Positions 26,376 through 34,801 of a stretch of 64,000 nt of DNA are shown here, piece by piece. The stretch is from Achromobacter piechaudii NBRC 102461 (GTDB lineage Bacteria; Pseudomonadota; Gammaproteobacteria; Burkholderiales; Burkholderiaceae_B). Position 1 is the first letter of the stretch. Every line of letters begins with the position of its first letter. The stretch covers positions 1,240,001-1,304,000 of the forward strand of contig NZ_BCTK01000001.1 of NCBI RefSeq assembly GCF_001571245.1. The letters are read 5' to 3'. A program made the position numbers and the translations under genes. The notes under the pieces were generated by a model that saw only the letters and a list, made by a program, of their open reading frames with translations, searched no databases and was not told where the DNA came from.

Positions 26376-26801
26376 TCAGCGCACGCGGCGCCCGTGTTCA
26401 TCGATCACGGCTTCGCCGTCTTCCTTGACGAACGCCCCAAGTTGCGGCGCGTCCAGAATATCCAGGACCAGCTCAGACGGACGGCACAAACGCACGCCGG
26501 CAGGCGTCACGACAATCGGACGGTTGATCAGAATGGGATTGGCCAGCATCGCGTCGATCAACGCGGCGTCGTCCAGCGACTCATCATTCAGGCCCAGCTC
26601 CTTACAGATCGCTTCCTTTTGCCGCATGGCCTCGCGCACGGACAGGCCGGCGCGCGAAATCAGGTCGACCAGCGTGTCGCGGTCGGGCGGAGTCTTAAGG
26701 TATTCAATGACTTGCGGCTCGATGCCTGCATTGCGAATCAGCGCCAAGGTGTTGCGCGAGGTGCCGCACTTGGGGTTGTGATAGATGGTGACGTTGCTCA
26801 T
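26376..26801 (-). CDS. arsC: Glutaredoxin-coupled arsenate reductase
   Basis: A 141-residue ArsC of the glutaredoxin-dependent class. The catalytic cysteine is C12 in YHNPKCGTSRNTL, and the arsenate-binding arginines follow in NRPIVVTPAGVRLCRP. It reduces arsenate to arsenite. Start ATG 26801 is preferred over an in-frame ATG at 26810 because the family begins MSNVTIYHNPKC. In most operons the arsenite is then exported by ArsB or Acr3, neither of which is seen here. Confidence 0.93.
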   Translation of the reverse strand: MSNVTIYHNPKCGTSRNTLALIRNAGIEPQVIEYLKTPPDRDTLVDLISRAGLSVREAMRQKEAICKELGLNDESLDDAALIDAMLANPILINRPIVVTPAGVRLCRPSELVLDILDAPQLGAFVKEDGEAVIDEHGRRVR

Positions 26802-26912
26802 GGTGTGCAAAGTTCCGAGTTAGGGGTGATAGAAGTGGCCTGCGCAGCTATTGAAATAAAGTCAGGCCCGGGAATGTTCATAAAACAGCAACGGACGGAG
26901 CCGTGTCGCGCG

Positions 26913-28103
26913 CTACGCGGAAGGCAACCCAAGCCAGCCGTGGACGCCTACGTAGATGCCGACCGCGATGATCAGCACGCTTGACAGGTAGGGCGCCCGC
27001 CGGGCGATTACGCTGAACCAGGGAGCGCGCCGGGTGACATGCCGCACGCTAAGCGCCGCGACTGCCCCGACCGTCACCAACGTGATGGCCAGCCCGATCG
27101 AGAAGCACAACACCAGCACGGCCCCAAGCGTGAATTCCTTCAACTGCAAGCAAAGCAGCAGCACCGTGATGGCCGCAGGGCAGGGGATAAGCCCGCCCGT
27201 CAGCCCAAACAAAGCGATCTGCCAGTTGGTCACATTCCGGTTCGCAAAGCGCCGCCGAATGTCATTGGCATGCGCCAGTTGGTGCGCGTCCTGATAGCCT
27301 TCGCCAGCAACATCCAGGCCGCGCAGTTCTTCATGAATGGGGTCGTGCTGGTGGCCATCCGGCTCTACGAACGCGACGTCATAACTATGAGCGTGACCAC
27401 CGTGGACCAAGGTCAGCCGCGCCATGAATTCATGAGGTTCTGGTATCTCTTCCAGAGATTCCAGGAAGCCATTCTTCTGCCTGAACCGGAACACTTGTTG
27501 TTGGCCATCGATTCGCTCGGTGGTGACCGTGACTTCCTGAGCCTGCCAGTCATTCCCTCCAAGACGGGTCAGGCGCCAACGTGCAGGCATGCCGTCCTCG
27601 AACAATTCAAGCGCTACGCGGCCGTGTCCGGTGTCGATTTCATGGCGCGCGGCGCCGTGGTGGTGATCAGCGTGGTGATGATCGTTGTGGTGATGATCGT
27701 TGTGGTGGTGATCGCCGTGGTCATGATCATGATGAGAGTGTCCGTGCGCCTCGCCATGCTGCTCGCGCCAGGTTCTCCAGAACATCCAGGCAGCGATCAG
27801 CACGATGATCGCGCCAGAGGCCAGTTGAAAGTAGGGCTCCAGTTCCTCGGCCGCTACGCCTCGCCATAAGTACATACCACCCAGGCCGATGCCCCACACG
27901 ATCAGCGTGTGCGAGATCGTCGCGGTCAGGCCCAACAGCACCGCCTGCCATACGGTTCCCCGGATGGCCACGATGAAAGCCGCCATCATTGTTTTGGAAT
28001 GGCCCGGCTCAAGGCCGTGCAGGGCGCCCAACAGGATGGCGCTTGGAATGAACAGCCAGGCGTGGGTAGCGCCCTGAGCAATCAGCTCGGGAAACGACAG
28101 CAT
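26913..28103 (-). CDS. rcnA: RcnA-type nickel/cobalt efflux transporter with His-rich loop
   Basis: A 396-residue membrane protein of the RcnA/NicO family. The first helices carry GLEPGHSKTMMAAF, a family motif. A His/Asp/Asn-rich loop follows at about residues 120-150, then a soluble insert of ~130 residues, then the C-terminal helices with GLIPCPAAITVLLLC, the second motif. The insert makes it about 120 residues longer than E. coli RcnA. RcnA exports nickel and cobalt. It sits between arsR and arsC, where an arsenite pump would be expected. Confidence 0.85.
   Translation of the reverse strand: MLSFPELIAQGATHAWLFIPSAILLGALHGLEPGHSKTMMAAFIVAIRGTVWQAVLLGLTATISHTLIVWGIGLGGMYLWRGVAAEELEPYFQLASGAIIVLIAAWMFWRTWREQHGEAHGHSHHDHDHGDHHHNDHHHNDHHHADHHHGAARHEIDTGHGRVALELFEDGMPARWRLTRLGGNDWQAQEVTVTTERIDGQQQVFRFRQKNGFLESLEEIPEPHEFMARLTLVHGGHAHSYDVAFVEPDGHQHDPIHEELRGLDVAGEGYQDAHQLAHANDIRRRFANRNVTNWQIALFGLTGGLIPCPAAITVLLLCLQLKEFTLGAVLVLCFSIGLAITLVTVGAVAALSVRHVTRRAPWFSVIARRAPYLSSVLIIAVGIYVGVHGWLGLPSA
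27654..27746 (-). repeat. His-codon repeat in the efflux gene
   Basis: Near-tandem 15-base units (plus-strand form GTGATGATCGTTGTG, repeated at least twice with variants) encode DHHHN/DHHHA modules of the His-rich loop. The number of units may differ between strains by slippage. Confidence 0.6.
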
Positions 28104-28243
28104 GGGGAAAAGCCTTTAGAGGTAGCTCGTGTTCTCTTGTGAAAACCGGACAGGCAGATCGCAGCGGCAACCGCGAACCCTGAGACGGTGCAAGCGCCGA
28201 TCAGCGCGAACACGCTCGCAATAGGGATGGGAAAGTGCTTCAT
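28082..28243 (-). CDS. Candidate small membrane peptide between arsR and the efflux gene
   Basis: A 53-codon frame beginning ATG 28243, preceded by AGGAATTCCCG, a plausible Shine-Dalgarno. The peptide starts MKHFPIPIASVFALIGACTV and has one strong hydrophobic segment, then a basic tail with SPCCRFPS. It begins 13 bases after the arsR stop and ends inside the first codons of the efflux gene, so it might couple their translation. No family is recognised and it may not be expressed. Confidence 0.4.
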   Translation of the reverse strand: MKHFPIPIASVFALIGACTVSGFAVAAAICLSGFHKRTRATSKGFSPCCRFPS

Positions 28244-28256
28244 CGGGAATTCCTGG

Positions 28257-28583
28257 TCAGCAGGTCCCGCGGCCAACAGGATCGGAGATCTCGCAGAGCG
28301 CTCCCTGACAGCAGTGCTCGGTCAGGTAGCCAAGCAATCCATCCATTTGAGAAAAGTCGGCGCGATAGATCAGGTTGCGTCCCTGCGGTTCGACGCTCAC
28401 CAGGCCGGCATGCGCAAGTTCCTTCAGATGGAAGGACAACGTATTACGCGCCACGCCGAGTTGGTCAGCCAGAACGCTGGGCAGCAACCCTGGAGTGCCT
28501 GCCACAACGAGCGCGCGGAAAGTCCGCAGTCGCTGGGGATGGGCAAGAGCGCCTAGCGCCGAGATGGCTTGATCTTCATTCAT
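28257..28583 (-). CDS. arsR: ArsR/SmtB-family repressor with C-terminal Cys cluster
   Basis: A 108-residue winged-helix repressor. The recognition helix region is LADQLGVARNTLSFHLKELAHAGL (residues ~38-61). The classical Cys pair of the alpha-3 helix is absent; instead C91-C92 and C97 lie in EHCCQGALC near the C-terminus, like the arsenite site of Acidithiobacillus ferrooxidans ArsR. It should release DNA on binding As(III). ATG 28583 (MNEDQAIS) is preferred over 28598. A partial dyad upstream (TTCGATCAT...ATCATTGAA, 28587-28610) may be its operator. Confidence 0.88.
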   Translation of the reverse strand: MNEDQAISALGALAHPQRLRTFRALVVAGTPGLLPSVLADQLGVARNTLSFHLKELAHAGLVSVEPQGRNLIYRADFSQMDGLLGYLTEHCCQGALCEISDPVGRGTC

Positions 28584-28688
28584 TATTCGATCATACAACG
28601 ATCATTGAACTGTCTGATATCAAGAGGTCCGGCTCGAAGCGGGTCAGAGGGGACATTTGAATGCCGTCAGTCGCCAAAGCATCGCAAC

Positions 28689-28726
28689 CCGCATAATTCG
28701 TACTTTACATAATACACATTATGCGG
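28689..28726. promoter_or_regulatory. Inverted repeat upstream of the diguanylate cyclase gene
   Basis: CCGCATAAT (28689-28697) and ATTATGCGG (28718-28726) are perfect inverted 9-base arms separated by 20 AT-rich bases that include TTTACA and TAATAC, possible promoter elements. It looks like an operator flanking a promoter. It overlaps the ATG at 28721, which argues against that codon as the start of the downstream gene. Confidence 0.55.
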
Positions 28727-28870
28727 ATTACGCCAGTTGGGCGATCCACCTCATCAGAAGCCGACTTCTTCATTGCACTTGACCCCGCCCAGGTTTCCCC
28801 GGTTAATGTCGCTCCCCATCGTCCAGCGGACTCCTGTGCAGGAGTCATCGCCTCTGTCCACGTCAAGGTT

Positions 28871-30085
28871 ATGGTTGCATCCACCCTCGTTGCCATGCTG
28901 TGTGCACATCTACTGTGCTTTTCGGGCATGTTTTTATTAATCAGCCGTCGTCTGCCCGGCAACCGGATGGGAATGGATTTCTTCGCCGCGGGCAATCTGC
29001 TGCTGGCGTGTGCCTATATTCTGCAACTGGTCGAAGGCGGCCCTGCGTGGAGCGTCATGAGCGTCGTCAACCACATCCTCACGCTGGCCGCGCCGATTGC
29101 CTACTGGCTGGGCGCGATGCGCTTTTTTGGGCGTCAGGTTCGATTGTGGCGGACGTTGATCCTGTTTTCCGTGGCTTATGGCATTGCCCAATGGGTGGTG
29201 CAATCGACCGCCGGGCCGACCGCGCGCTACGCAATGCTTGCGGCGATGGCCAGCCTGCTTTTCTTTGTGATGACTCTCACCGTGATCTATGGGGTTCGTA
29301 CGTTCGCAAAGGACTTGTACGGAGAGATGTTCTTCTTTGCGCTTCTGATTAGCGGCATCTGTGTTCTGAACGCGTTGAAGTTCTTGAAAATCGTCGATGG
29401 CGGCCTGGATGCGCTGCACATGGATAGCCGATTTCAAATGATCTTCTACATCTACATGTCCACGCTGGCGACCATTGTGCCCCCTTCCATCGTCTGGCTC
29501 GTACTGCGGCGCCTGACGGATAGCCTGCGCAATATGGCGGCCCGGGATCCCATGACGGATCTGCTCAATCGCCGAGGGCTGCTGGAGGCGCTGACCCAGT
29601 CTTTCAACGCCCGAAATGCCGGGCCGGCTCGCCTGCTGCTGTTGGATGTCGATCATTTCAAGCGCATCAATGACACCTATGGGCATCAAGCCGGCGACGA
29701 AGTCATATGCCAGGTCGCAGACATACTCCGCTCCACGGTCCGCCGCGGCGACTTGACGGGTCGTATAGGCGGAGAAGAGTTCGTGGCTGTCTTCCTGGAC
29801 GCTGACGGCGACCGTGTCATCCACTTGGCAGAGCGTCTGCGCGCCAGCGTTGAAGGCCATGCCATCAACGTGGCGGGTTCTGCCGGTGCGCTGCGCTGCA
29901 CGGTCACCATTGGAATTTCACCCCCCTTTCATGGCGTACATGATCTGGAGGAAGCGCTTCGGCACGCCGACGCTGCGCTGTATAGAGGCAAGGCGGCGGG
30001 ACGGAATCGAATCGAATCAGCCGATGTCTTCAGCAGCATTCCTGCTGAAAGCGCCAAATTGGTTCTCGCGCAGACGGGCCCCTAG
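28871..30085 (+). CDS. Membrane diguanylate cyclase (GGDEF)
   Basis: About 404 residues: six or so N-terminal transmembrane helices followed by a cytoplasmic GGDEF domain. The active-site motif is GGEEF at residues 300-304, and the RxxD inhibitory (I-) site is RRGD, exactly five residues before it. LLDVDHFKRINDTYGHQAGDE is intact. It should make c-di-GMP from two GTP with product feedback. The start is uncertain: the frame is open from ATG 28721, but that lies inside an inverted repeat with no Shine-Dalgarno. The stop overlaps that of the convergent binding-protein gene by three bases. Confidence 0.88.
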   Translation: MVASTLVAMLCAHLLCFSGMFLLISRRLPGNRMGMDFFAAGNLLLACAYILQLVEGGPAWSVMSVVNHILTLAAPIAYWLGAMRFFGRQVRLWRTLILFSVAYGIAQWVVQSTAGPTARYAMLAAMASLLFFVMTLTVIYGVRTFAKDLYGEMFFFALLISGICVLNALKFLKIVDGGLDALHMDSRFQMIFYIYMSTLATIVPPSIVWLVLRRLTDSLRNMAARDPMTDLLNRRGLLEALTQSFNARNAGPARLLLLDVDHFKRINDTYGHQAGDEVICQVADILRSTVRRGDLTGRIGGEEFVAVFLDADGDRVIHLAERLRASVEGHAINVAGSAGALRCTVTIGISPPFHGVHDLEEALRHADAALYRGKAAGRNRIESADVFSSIPAESAKLVLAQTGP

Positions 30086-30819
30086 ACACCGATGTTCGGC
30101 GCAACCGCCGCGCCTTGGATCCCATGCCGTTTCAGCGCCTGGGCAACAAAGCCACTGCGCTTCATTTCTTCGACAAATTCACGCAGCACATTTGCCGCCG
30201 CCGCCCCTCGGCTGGGCGGCAAGCCCATTGCCTGCCGGATGGTCATGAAGCTGCCGGGCAACAGGCGCAGGCCCGGATGTTCCAGCGCGTCCTTCTCAAG
30301 CTGCTGCTTGACGCCAGCGGCGACGTCGTCGCCTGCGCTTAGAAAAGTCTGGACCACCGTGGGCGACGTGGCCGCGCGCGTGATGGTGGCGTGCTTCAGT
30401 TCCCGGCTAAGGAACAGGTCGTAGGCACTGCCCTTCCCCACGGTCACGCGGTGGCCGGCGCGGTCGACTTCGTCCATGGACTGCAAGGGCGAAGCGTTTT
30501 TGACCAGATAGGCCCCTTCGATCAGGACATAGGCATCGGTGAACGTGATCGTGGATGCGCGCTTGGGATCGATGGCAAAAAAGCCGATGTCGGCGTTCTC
30601 GTTCGAGACCATATCGACGGCCTCGCCGGCGCTCTCAAGCACAACCAGTTCCAGCGGCACGCCCAGGTGAGTTGCGAAGGCCCGGGCAAGGTCGACCGAC
30701 ACGCCTGCGGCCGCGCCCTCGGCGTCGCGCCGCGCCAGGATGGGATTGCCCAGGTTGATGGTGGCGCGCATCGGGCCGGTCGGCGTGAAGGCGGCGATAA
30801 GTTCGGAAGTCAGGTTCAT
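30082..30819 (-). CDS. Family 3 (amino-acid type) substrate-binding protein, no signal peptide
   Basis: A 245-residue solute-binding protein fold (SBP_bac_3). Landmarks are GVSVDLARAFATHLGVPLELV, ADIGFFAIDPKRASTITFTDAY and GKGSAYDLFL. No signal peptide is visible after the ATG at 30819 (MNLTSELIAAF), unusual for a transport binding protein, so it may be cytoplasmic or have a different start. It is the last gene of the LysR-linked operon, 17 bases after the MBL hydrolase. Ligand unknown. Confidence 0.82.
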   Translation of the reverse strand: MNLTSELIAAFTPTGPMRATINLGNPILARRDAEGAAAGVSVDLARAFATHLGVPLELVVLESAGEAVDMVSNENADIGFFAIDPKRASTITFTDAYVLIEGAYLVKNASPLQSMDEVDRAGHRVTVGKGSAYDLFLSRELKHATITRAATSPTVVQTFLSAGDDVAAGVKQQLEKDALEHPGLRLLPGSFMTIRQAMGLPPSRGAAAANVLREFVEEMKRSGFVAQALKRHGIQGAAVAPNIGV

Positions 30820-30836
30820 AGACAAGATGTTGAGGT

Positions 30837-31607
30837 TCAAACGCTGATGCGTTGCAGATGGGAGGTACAGCACAAGTCGATGCGCTGGGGGGTGAGATCG
30901 TCGCCAAACCACGCGTTGATGGCGGCCTGGCGCGCGGCTACGTACTGCGGTTGCCCGGCAGCATCGAGCGTCATCCCGATGTCGTGCCCCGGCACCAGCA
31001 AGGTGCCGGGTTTGCGCCGCCAAAGCTCCCAGATCTGCGCGACGCTGGCATGGCTGGCGTTCCGGTCCGCCGTATCGGCCACCGTGCCTGACAGCAGTTC
31101 AGCGCGGTTCTTGGCGGCATCGCCGGTGAACAGAATGGTCTGCTCGCCCGCGTCCACGTAGAACACCAGATGCCCGGGCGTATGGCCCGGCGCGGCAATC
31201 GCTGTCATGGCAGGCAGAAACACGTCGCCGTCCTGCAATTGGCGGACGCGCTCAAGCCGGGTCAATTCGCGCACATACAGTTCGGGCAAGGGATTGAAGC
31301 CGGGTGGTTGGTCTGCCGCCCAGCGCAATTCCTTGGCGCCGATCCACACCGTGGCGTTCGGAAACAGCGTGAAGTTGACGGCATGGTCGTAGTGCGCGTG
31401 CGTCAGGACCACGTCGGTGATCGCCTCGGGCGTGACGCCGCACGCGGCAAGCTGCTGGCCCAGCAGATGGCGCACGCCAAATGCGCCGACGTCGACAAGA
31501 ATGTTGTGGCCGCCGTGGCGCAGCAGCGTTGTTGTGCTCCAACCCAAACCACCGTGGCACACTGCCCTGCCCGGATAACCCTGAATGAGTATGTCGATCT
31601 GGTACAT
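30837..31607 (-). CDS. MBL-fold hydrolase (lactonase-like)
   Basis: A 256-residue metallo-beta-lactamase-fold protein. The metal motif is HAHYDHAVN, followed by APGHTPGHLVFY, FTGDAAKNRAEL and PGHDIG. The layout resembles N-acyl-homoserine lactonase-type MBL proteins, though other lactones are equally likely. The start is ATG 31607; the reading frame is open upstream, but that part overlaps the TctC gene in another frame. Two bases separate it from the preceding TctC stop, indicating coupling. Confidence 0.85.
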   Translation of the reverse strand: MYQIDILIQGYPGRAVCHGGLGWSTTTLLRHGGHNILVDVGAFGVRHLLGQQLAACGVTPEAITDVVLTHAHYDHAVNFTLFPNATVWIGAKELRWAADQPPGFNPLPELYVRELTRLERVRQLQDGDVFLPAMTAIAAPGHTPGHLVFYVDAGEQTILFTGDAAKNRAELLSGTVADTADRNASHASVAQIWELWRRKPGTLLVPGHDIGMTLDAAGQPQYVAARQAAINAWFGDDLTPQRIDLCCTSHLQRISV

Positions 31608-31609
31608 GG

Positions 31610-32599
31610 TCAATCCGCCTTGATGTTTGCGTCCTTGATCAGCTTTCGATAGCGGCCCAGGTCGTCTTTGATCAGCGCCGCGAAAGCCTCGGGGGTGCCG
31701 GCAACCATCTCGTTGCCCCCTTCCGTCGCCAGCTTCTGAATGACTTCCGGATCGCCTGCGGCCCGTTGCACAGCCTGATGCAGCCGCGCGATGATGGCGG
31801 GATCCGTGCCGGCCGGCGCCAATAGCCCCTGGAACTGCGTGACGGCGAAGTCCTTGTAGCCCAGCTCCTGCAAGGTCGGAATTTCCGGCAGGCCGGGCGC
31901 GCGGCGCGGACCAGACACCGCATAGCCGCGCAGCTTGCCGGACCGGATATGCGGCGTGGCGGTCACCACCGTATCGAACGTGAACGTCAGCTGGCCGCCC
32001 AGCACATCGGTCAGCGCCTGCGCGTTGCCCTTGTAGGGAATATGCGAAAGCTGGGTTCCGGTCTGGCGCGCAAACAGCTCGCCCGCCAGATGGCCGCCAG
32101 CGCCCACGCCCGCCGAGCCGTAAGTCACCGAGCCGGGAGCCTTCTTGGCTTGCGCGATCAGGTCGGGGATGCCTTGGATCTTCGATTGGCCGGGCACGAC
32201 CAACACATATTGATAGCTGGTGATCTGGCTGATGGGCGCGAAGTCGGCGACGGGATCGTAGGGGGTCTTGGCGTAGAGCGACGGGTTCACCACCAGCGGG
32301 CCGCTCGCGTCCAGCAGCAAGGTGTAGCCATCGGGCGCGGACTTGGCCACCATGTCCGTGCCGATCATGCCGTTGGCGCCGGGTTTGTTCTCGACCACCA
32401 CCGTGGCGCCCAGGTCCTTGGTCATGTGCGCGGCCATCACGCGCGCCGTGATGTCGGCCGCGCCGCCCGCCACGTAGGGCACGATCATGCGGATGGGCTT
32501 GTCGGGATAGCCGGCGGCCGACGCCGATCCGGCAGCCAGGGACATCATTGCCGTGCTTGCCAGCGCCCAAGCGAATGCGTGGATTGCTTTATTTTTCAT
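31610..32599 (-). CDS. TctC/Bug-type substrate-binding protein
   Basis: A 329-residue periplasmic binding protein with a signal peptide ending near AAGSASA. Family motifs are IRMIVPYVAGGAADITARV, VVENKPGANGMIG and DGYTLLLDASG. No transporter membrane genes are encoded nearby. It lies between the Ldh-family oxidoreductase and the MBL hydrolase in a five-gene operon, suggesting it binds the pathway substrate. ATG 32599 follows GGAGAC. Confidence 0.9.
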   Translation of the reverse strand: MKNKAIHAFAWALASTAMMSLAAGSASAAGYPDKPIRMIVPYVAGGAADITARVMAAHMTKDLGATVVVENKPGANGMIGTDMVAKSAPDGYTLLLDASGPLVVNPSLYAKTPYDPVADFAPISQITSYQYVLVVPGQSKIQGIPDLIAQAKKAPGSVTYGSAGVGAGGHLAGELFARQTGTQLSHIPYKGNAQALTDVLGGQLTFTFDTVVTATPHIRSGKLRGYAVSGPRRAPGLPEIPTLQELGYKDFAVTQFQGLLAPAGTDPAIIARLHQAVQRAAGDPEVIQKLATEGGNEMVAGTPEAFAALIKDDLGRYRKLIKDANIKAD

Positions 32600-32622
32600 C
32601 GTTGTCTCCTGCATGCCGGCTT

Positions 32623-33660
32623 TTATTCAGCGTGACGCTTCAACAGCGCCAGCACATCGGCGTCCAGCGCGATGCCGTCTTTGCGTTGCGACGCCAGGCG
32701 CGCAAGCTCGATTTCGCCCGGTTGAATGACAGGACGCTGCGCATCGGCGGGCGGGCTCTCATGCAGGATGGACGCAAAGTCGTTCATGCGTTCGGCCAAC
32801 CAGCTGGCCGAGCCCAGGCGACGTGTGTCGATCAGCAGGAAGAAATGGCCCAGGTTCTGCGGCTGATCGGGGGCATCGACCCACGATTTCACATGGGTCA
32901 GGTAGGCGGCGTTGGACAGCAGGCCGGCAAACAGATCGACCATCAGGGCCAGGCCGTAGCCCTTGTGGCCGCCGATGGGTTGCAGGAATCCGTCCAGCGC
33001 CTGTTTGGGATCGGTGGTCGGCAGGCCCTGCGCGTCCGTGGCCCAGCTGTCCGGAATGCTTGTGCCGGCTTTCAGCGCATTGCGGATCTTGGCGCGGGCC
33101 ACCACGCTCATCGCCATGTCCAGCAGGAAGTGTTTGCCGCCCGGGTTGGGCACGCCGAAACCGATCGGGCTGTTGCCCACGCGGGCGTCCGTGCCGCCCC
33201 AGGGTGCGATCGTGGTGGTGGCGTTGCTGCCGATGATGCTGGCGTAGCCGGCCTCGGCGGCCAAGAGGCCATACGGAGAGATCGGGCCAAAGTGGTTGCT
33301 GTTGCGGGCAAACGCAATGCCCACCCCACTCTCTTTTGCGGCGGCCATCGCCGCACGCAGCGCATGCATGCCGACCAGGGGGCCTACGCCATTGTCGCCA
33401 TCGATCAGGCGGATGGCCGGGGCCGGGCTGCTGACCTGAATCTTCGCCTCTGCGTTGATCCCCTTGACCTGCAAGCGCTCGCCGTAGGACTCGATGCGCG
33501 ACAGGCCGTGGGTGGACAGGCCGAACAGATCGGCCAGCACCAGGATCTCGACCACGTCGGCCGCATCGGCGGGCGGCAAGCCCAGCCGTTCGAAGGCCTG
33601 GACGCCCAGTTTCTTCAGTTCGCTTTCCGGGACGACGACTTTGTCACGAGTGTTGGACAT
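32623..33660 (-). CDS. Ldh-family (malate/L-lactate dehydrogenase type) oxidoreductase
   Basis: A 345-residue NAD(P)-dependent oxidoreductase of the Ldh_2/MDH2 family, unrelated to classical Rossmann lactate dehydrogenases. Landmarks are GLSTHGLSRIESYGERL, GIAFARNSNHFGPISPYG and GGHKGYGLALMVDL. Members oxidise 2-hydroxy acids such as malate, L-lactate, ureidoglycolate or sulfolactate. Flanking TctC genes and an MBL hydrolase point to uptake and breakdown of a lactone or hydroxy acid. The exact substrate cannot be read from sequence. Confidence 0.88.
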   Translation of the reverse strand: MSNTRDKVVVPESELKKLGVQAFERLGLPPADAADVVEILVLADLFGLSTHGLSRIESYGERLQVKGINAEAKIQVSSPAPAIRLIDGDNGVGPLVGMHALRAAMAAAKESGVGIAFARNSNHFGPISPYGLLAAEAGYASIIGSNATTTIAPWGGTDARVGNSPIGFGVPNPGGKHFLLDMAMSVVARAKIRNALKAGTSIPDSWATDAQGLPTTDPKQALDGFLQPIGGHKGYGLALMVDLFAGLLSNAAYLTHVKSWVDAPDQPQNLGHFFLLIDTRRLGSASWLAERMNDFASILHESPPADAQRPVIQPGEIELARLASQRKDGIALDADVLALLKRHAE

Positions 33661-33686
33661 GCTGATGCTTCCGATAGGAGTTGAGG

Positions 33687-34691
33687 TTATTCAATGGACA
33701 GGCGCGCGTCTTTCACGACCTTGCCCCAACGCTTTTCTTCGGCGTCGATGAATGCGGCGAATTCGGCGGGGCCCGCGCCGGAGGGTTCGCTGGCGTCGTG
33801 CGCCAGGCGGCTGCGCACGGCGTCGCTCTGCAAGGCTTTCACGGCGGCCTGATGCAGCCGCTCTACGACGGGCGCGGGCGTGCCGGCCGGCGCCAGCAAA
33901 CCGAACCATTGCGAGCTTTCGAAACCCGGAAAACCTTGTTCCGCGACGGTGGGCACGTCCGGCAATACGGACAGCCGCTGGGCGGATCCGACCGCGATGA
34001 TGCGGATGCTGCCAGCCTGCGCATGCGGCAACAGTCCCGGCGTGCCGGCGGCTGCGGCGTCGATATTGCCGGCCAGCAGGTCGTTCACCTGCGCGCCGGT
34101 GCCCTTGTACGGCACGTGGACGACGTCGATGCCCGCAGCGGTTTTCAACATTTCGAAGGCCAGGTGGCCCGCGCTTCCATTGCCCGCCGAACCGTAGTTC
34201 AGTTGGCCGGGCTTGGACTTTGCAAGCCCGACGAACTCCGGCAAGGTCCGCACCGGCACCTTGGCGCCCACGGCAAACAGCATCGGCAGCTTGGCCAGCA
34301 GCACGATGGGCGCGAAGTCGCGCCGGGCGTCGTAATTGAGTTTGGGCATCATGCTGGGGTTGACCGCCAGCGTGCCGACGTGCCCCAGGATGAGCGTGTA
34401 GCCATCGGGATTGGCGCGCGCCACTTCGCTGGTGGCGATGGTCCCCTGCCCTCCGCCCTTGTTCTCCACCACGACCTGCTGCCCCAGATCCCGCGACATT
34501 TCGACGGCGACGGCGCGGGCCACCACGTCGGAGCTGCCGCCAGGTCCATAGGGAACGAGCAGCCGAATCGGCCGTTCGGGCCACGCCGCCTGCGCAAGCG
34601 GGGCCAGCGTGGACATGCCGAACGCAATCAGGGCGCCGGCGACAAGGCGGCGAGTAAGCAGTCCACTACGCAATCCAGAAAGCAATGACAT
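33687..34691 (-). CDS. TctC/Bug-type substrate-binding protein
   Basis: A 334-residue periplasmic binding protein. The signal peptide runs from MSLLSGLRSG to about PLAQAA; family motifs are IRLLVPYGPGGSSDVVARA, VVVENKGGGQGTIA and DGYTLILG. It is the first gene of the operon divergent from the LysR gene and the third TctC protein in this window. With a second TctC gene two genes later, the operon may recognise two related ligands. Confidence 0.9.
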   Translation of the reverse strand: MSLLSGLRSGLLTRRLVAGALIAFGMSTLAPLAQAAWPERPIRLLVPYGPGGSSDVVARAVAVEMSRDLGQQVVVENKGGGQGTIATSEVARANPDGYTLILGHVGTLAVNPSMMPKLNYDARRDFAPIVLLAKLPMLFAVGAKVPVRTLPEFVGLAKSKPGQLNYGSAGNGSAGHLAFEMLKTAAGIDVVHVPYKGTGAQVNDLLAGNIDAAAAGTPGLLPHAQAGSIRIIAVGSAQRLSVLPDVPTVAEQGFPGFESSQWFGLLAPAGTPAPVVERLHQAAVKALQSDAVRSRLAHDASEPSGAGPAEFAAFIDAEEKRWGKVVKDARLSIE

Positions 34692-34801
34692 CGATCGAGT
34701 CTCCGTGTGAGCGCCGCCTCTTGGAGCGGCTGACGGCTATCGTGCGCCCCGGTCGGAATAGAGTAAAGTGCAAAAATTCGCTCGATTCTTGTCCAAAACG
34801 C

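Noticed and set aside
27654..27746. Repeated GTGATGATCGTTGTG-like units that look like a short tandem repeat or CRISPR-like array.
   Set aside because: The units are in frame and encode a His-rich loop of the exporter; there are no spacers.
30837..32570. A single long minus-strand frame that joins the MBL hydrolase to sequence inside the TctC gene.
   Set aside because: The extra part lies in a different frame of the TctC gene and is Arg/Gly-rich; the MBL protein begins naturally at 31607.
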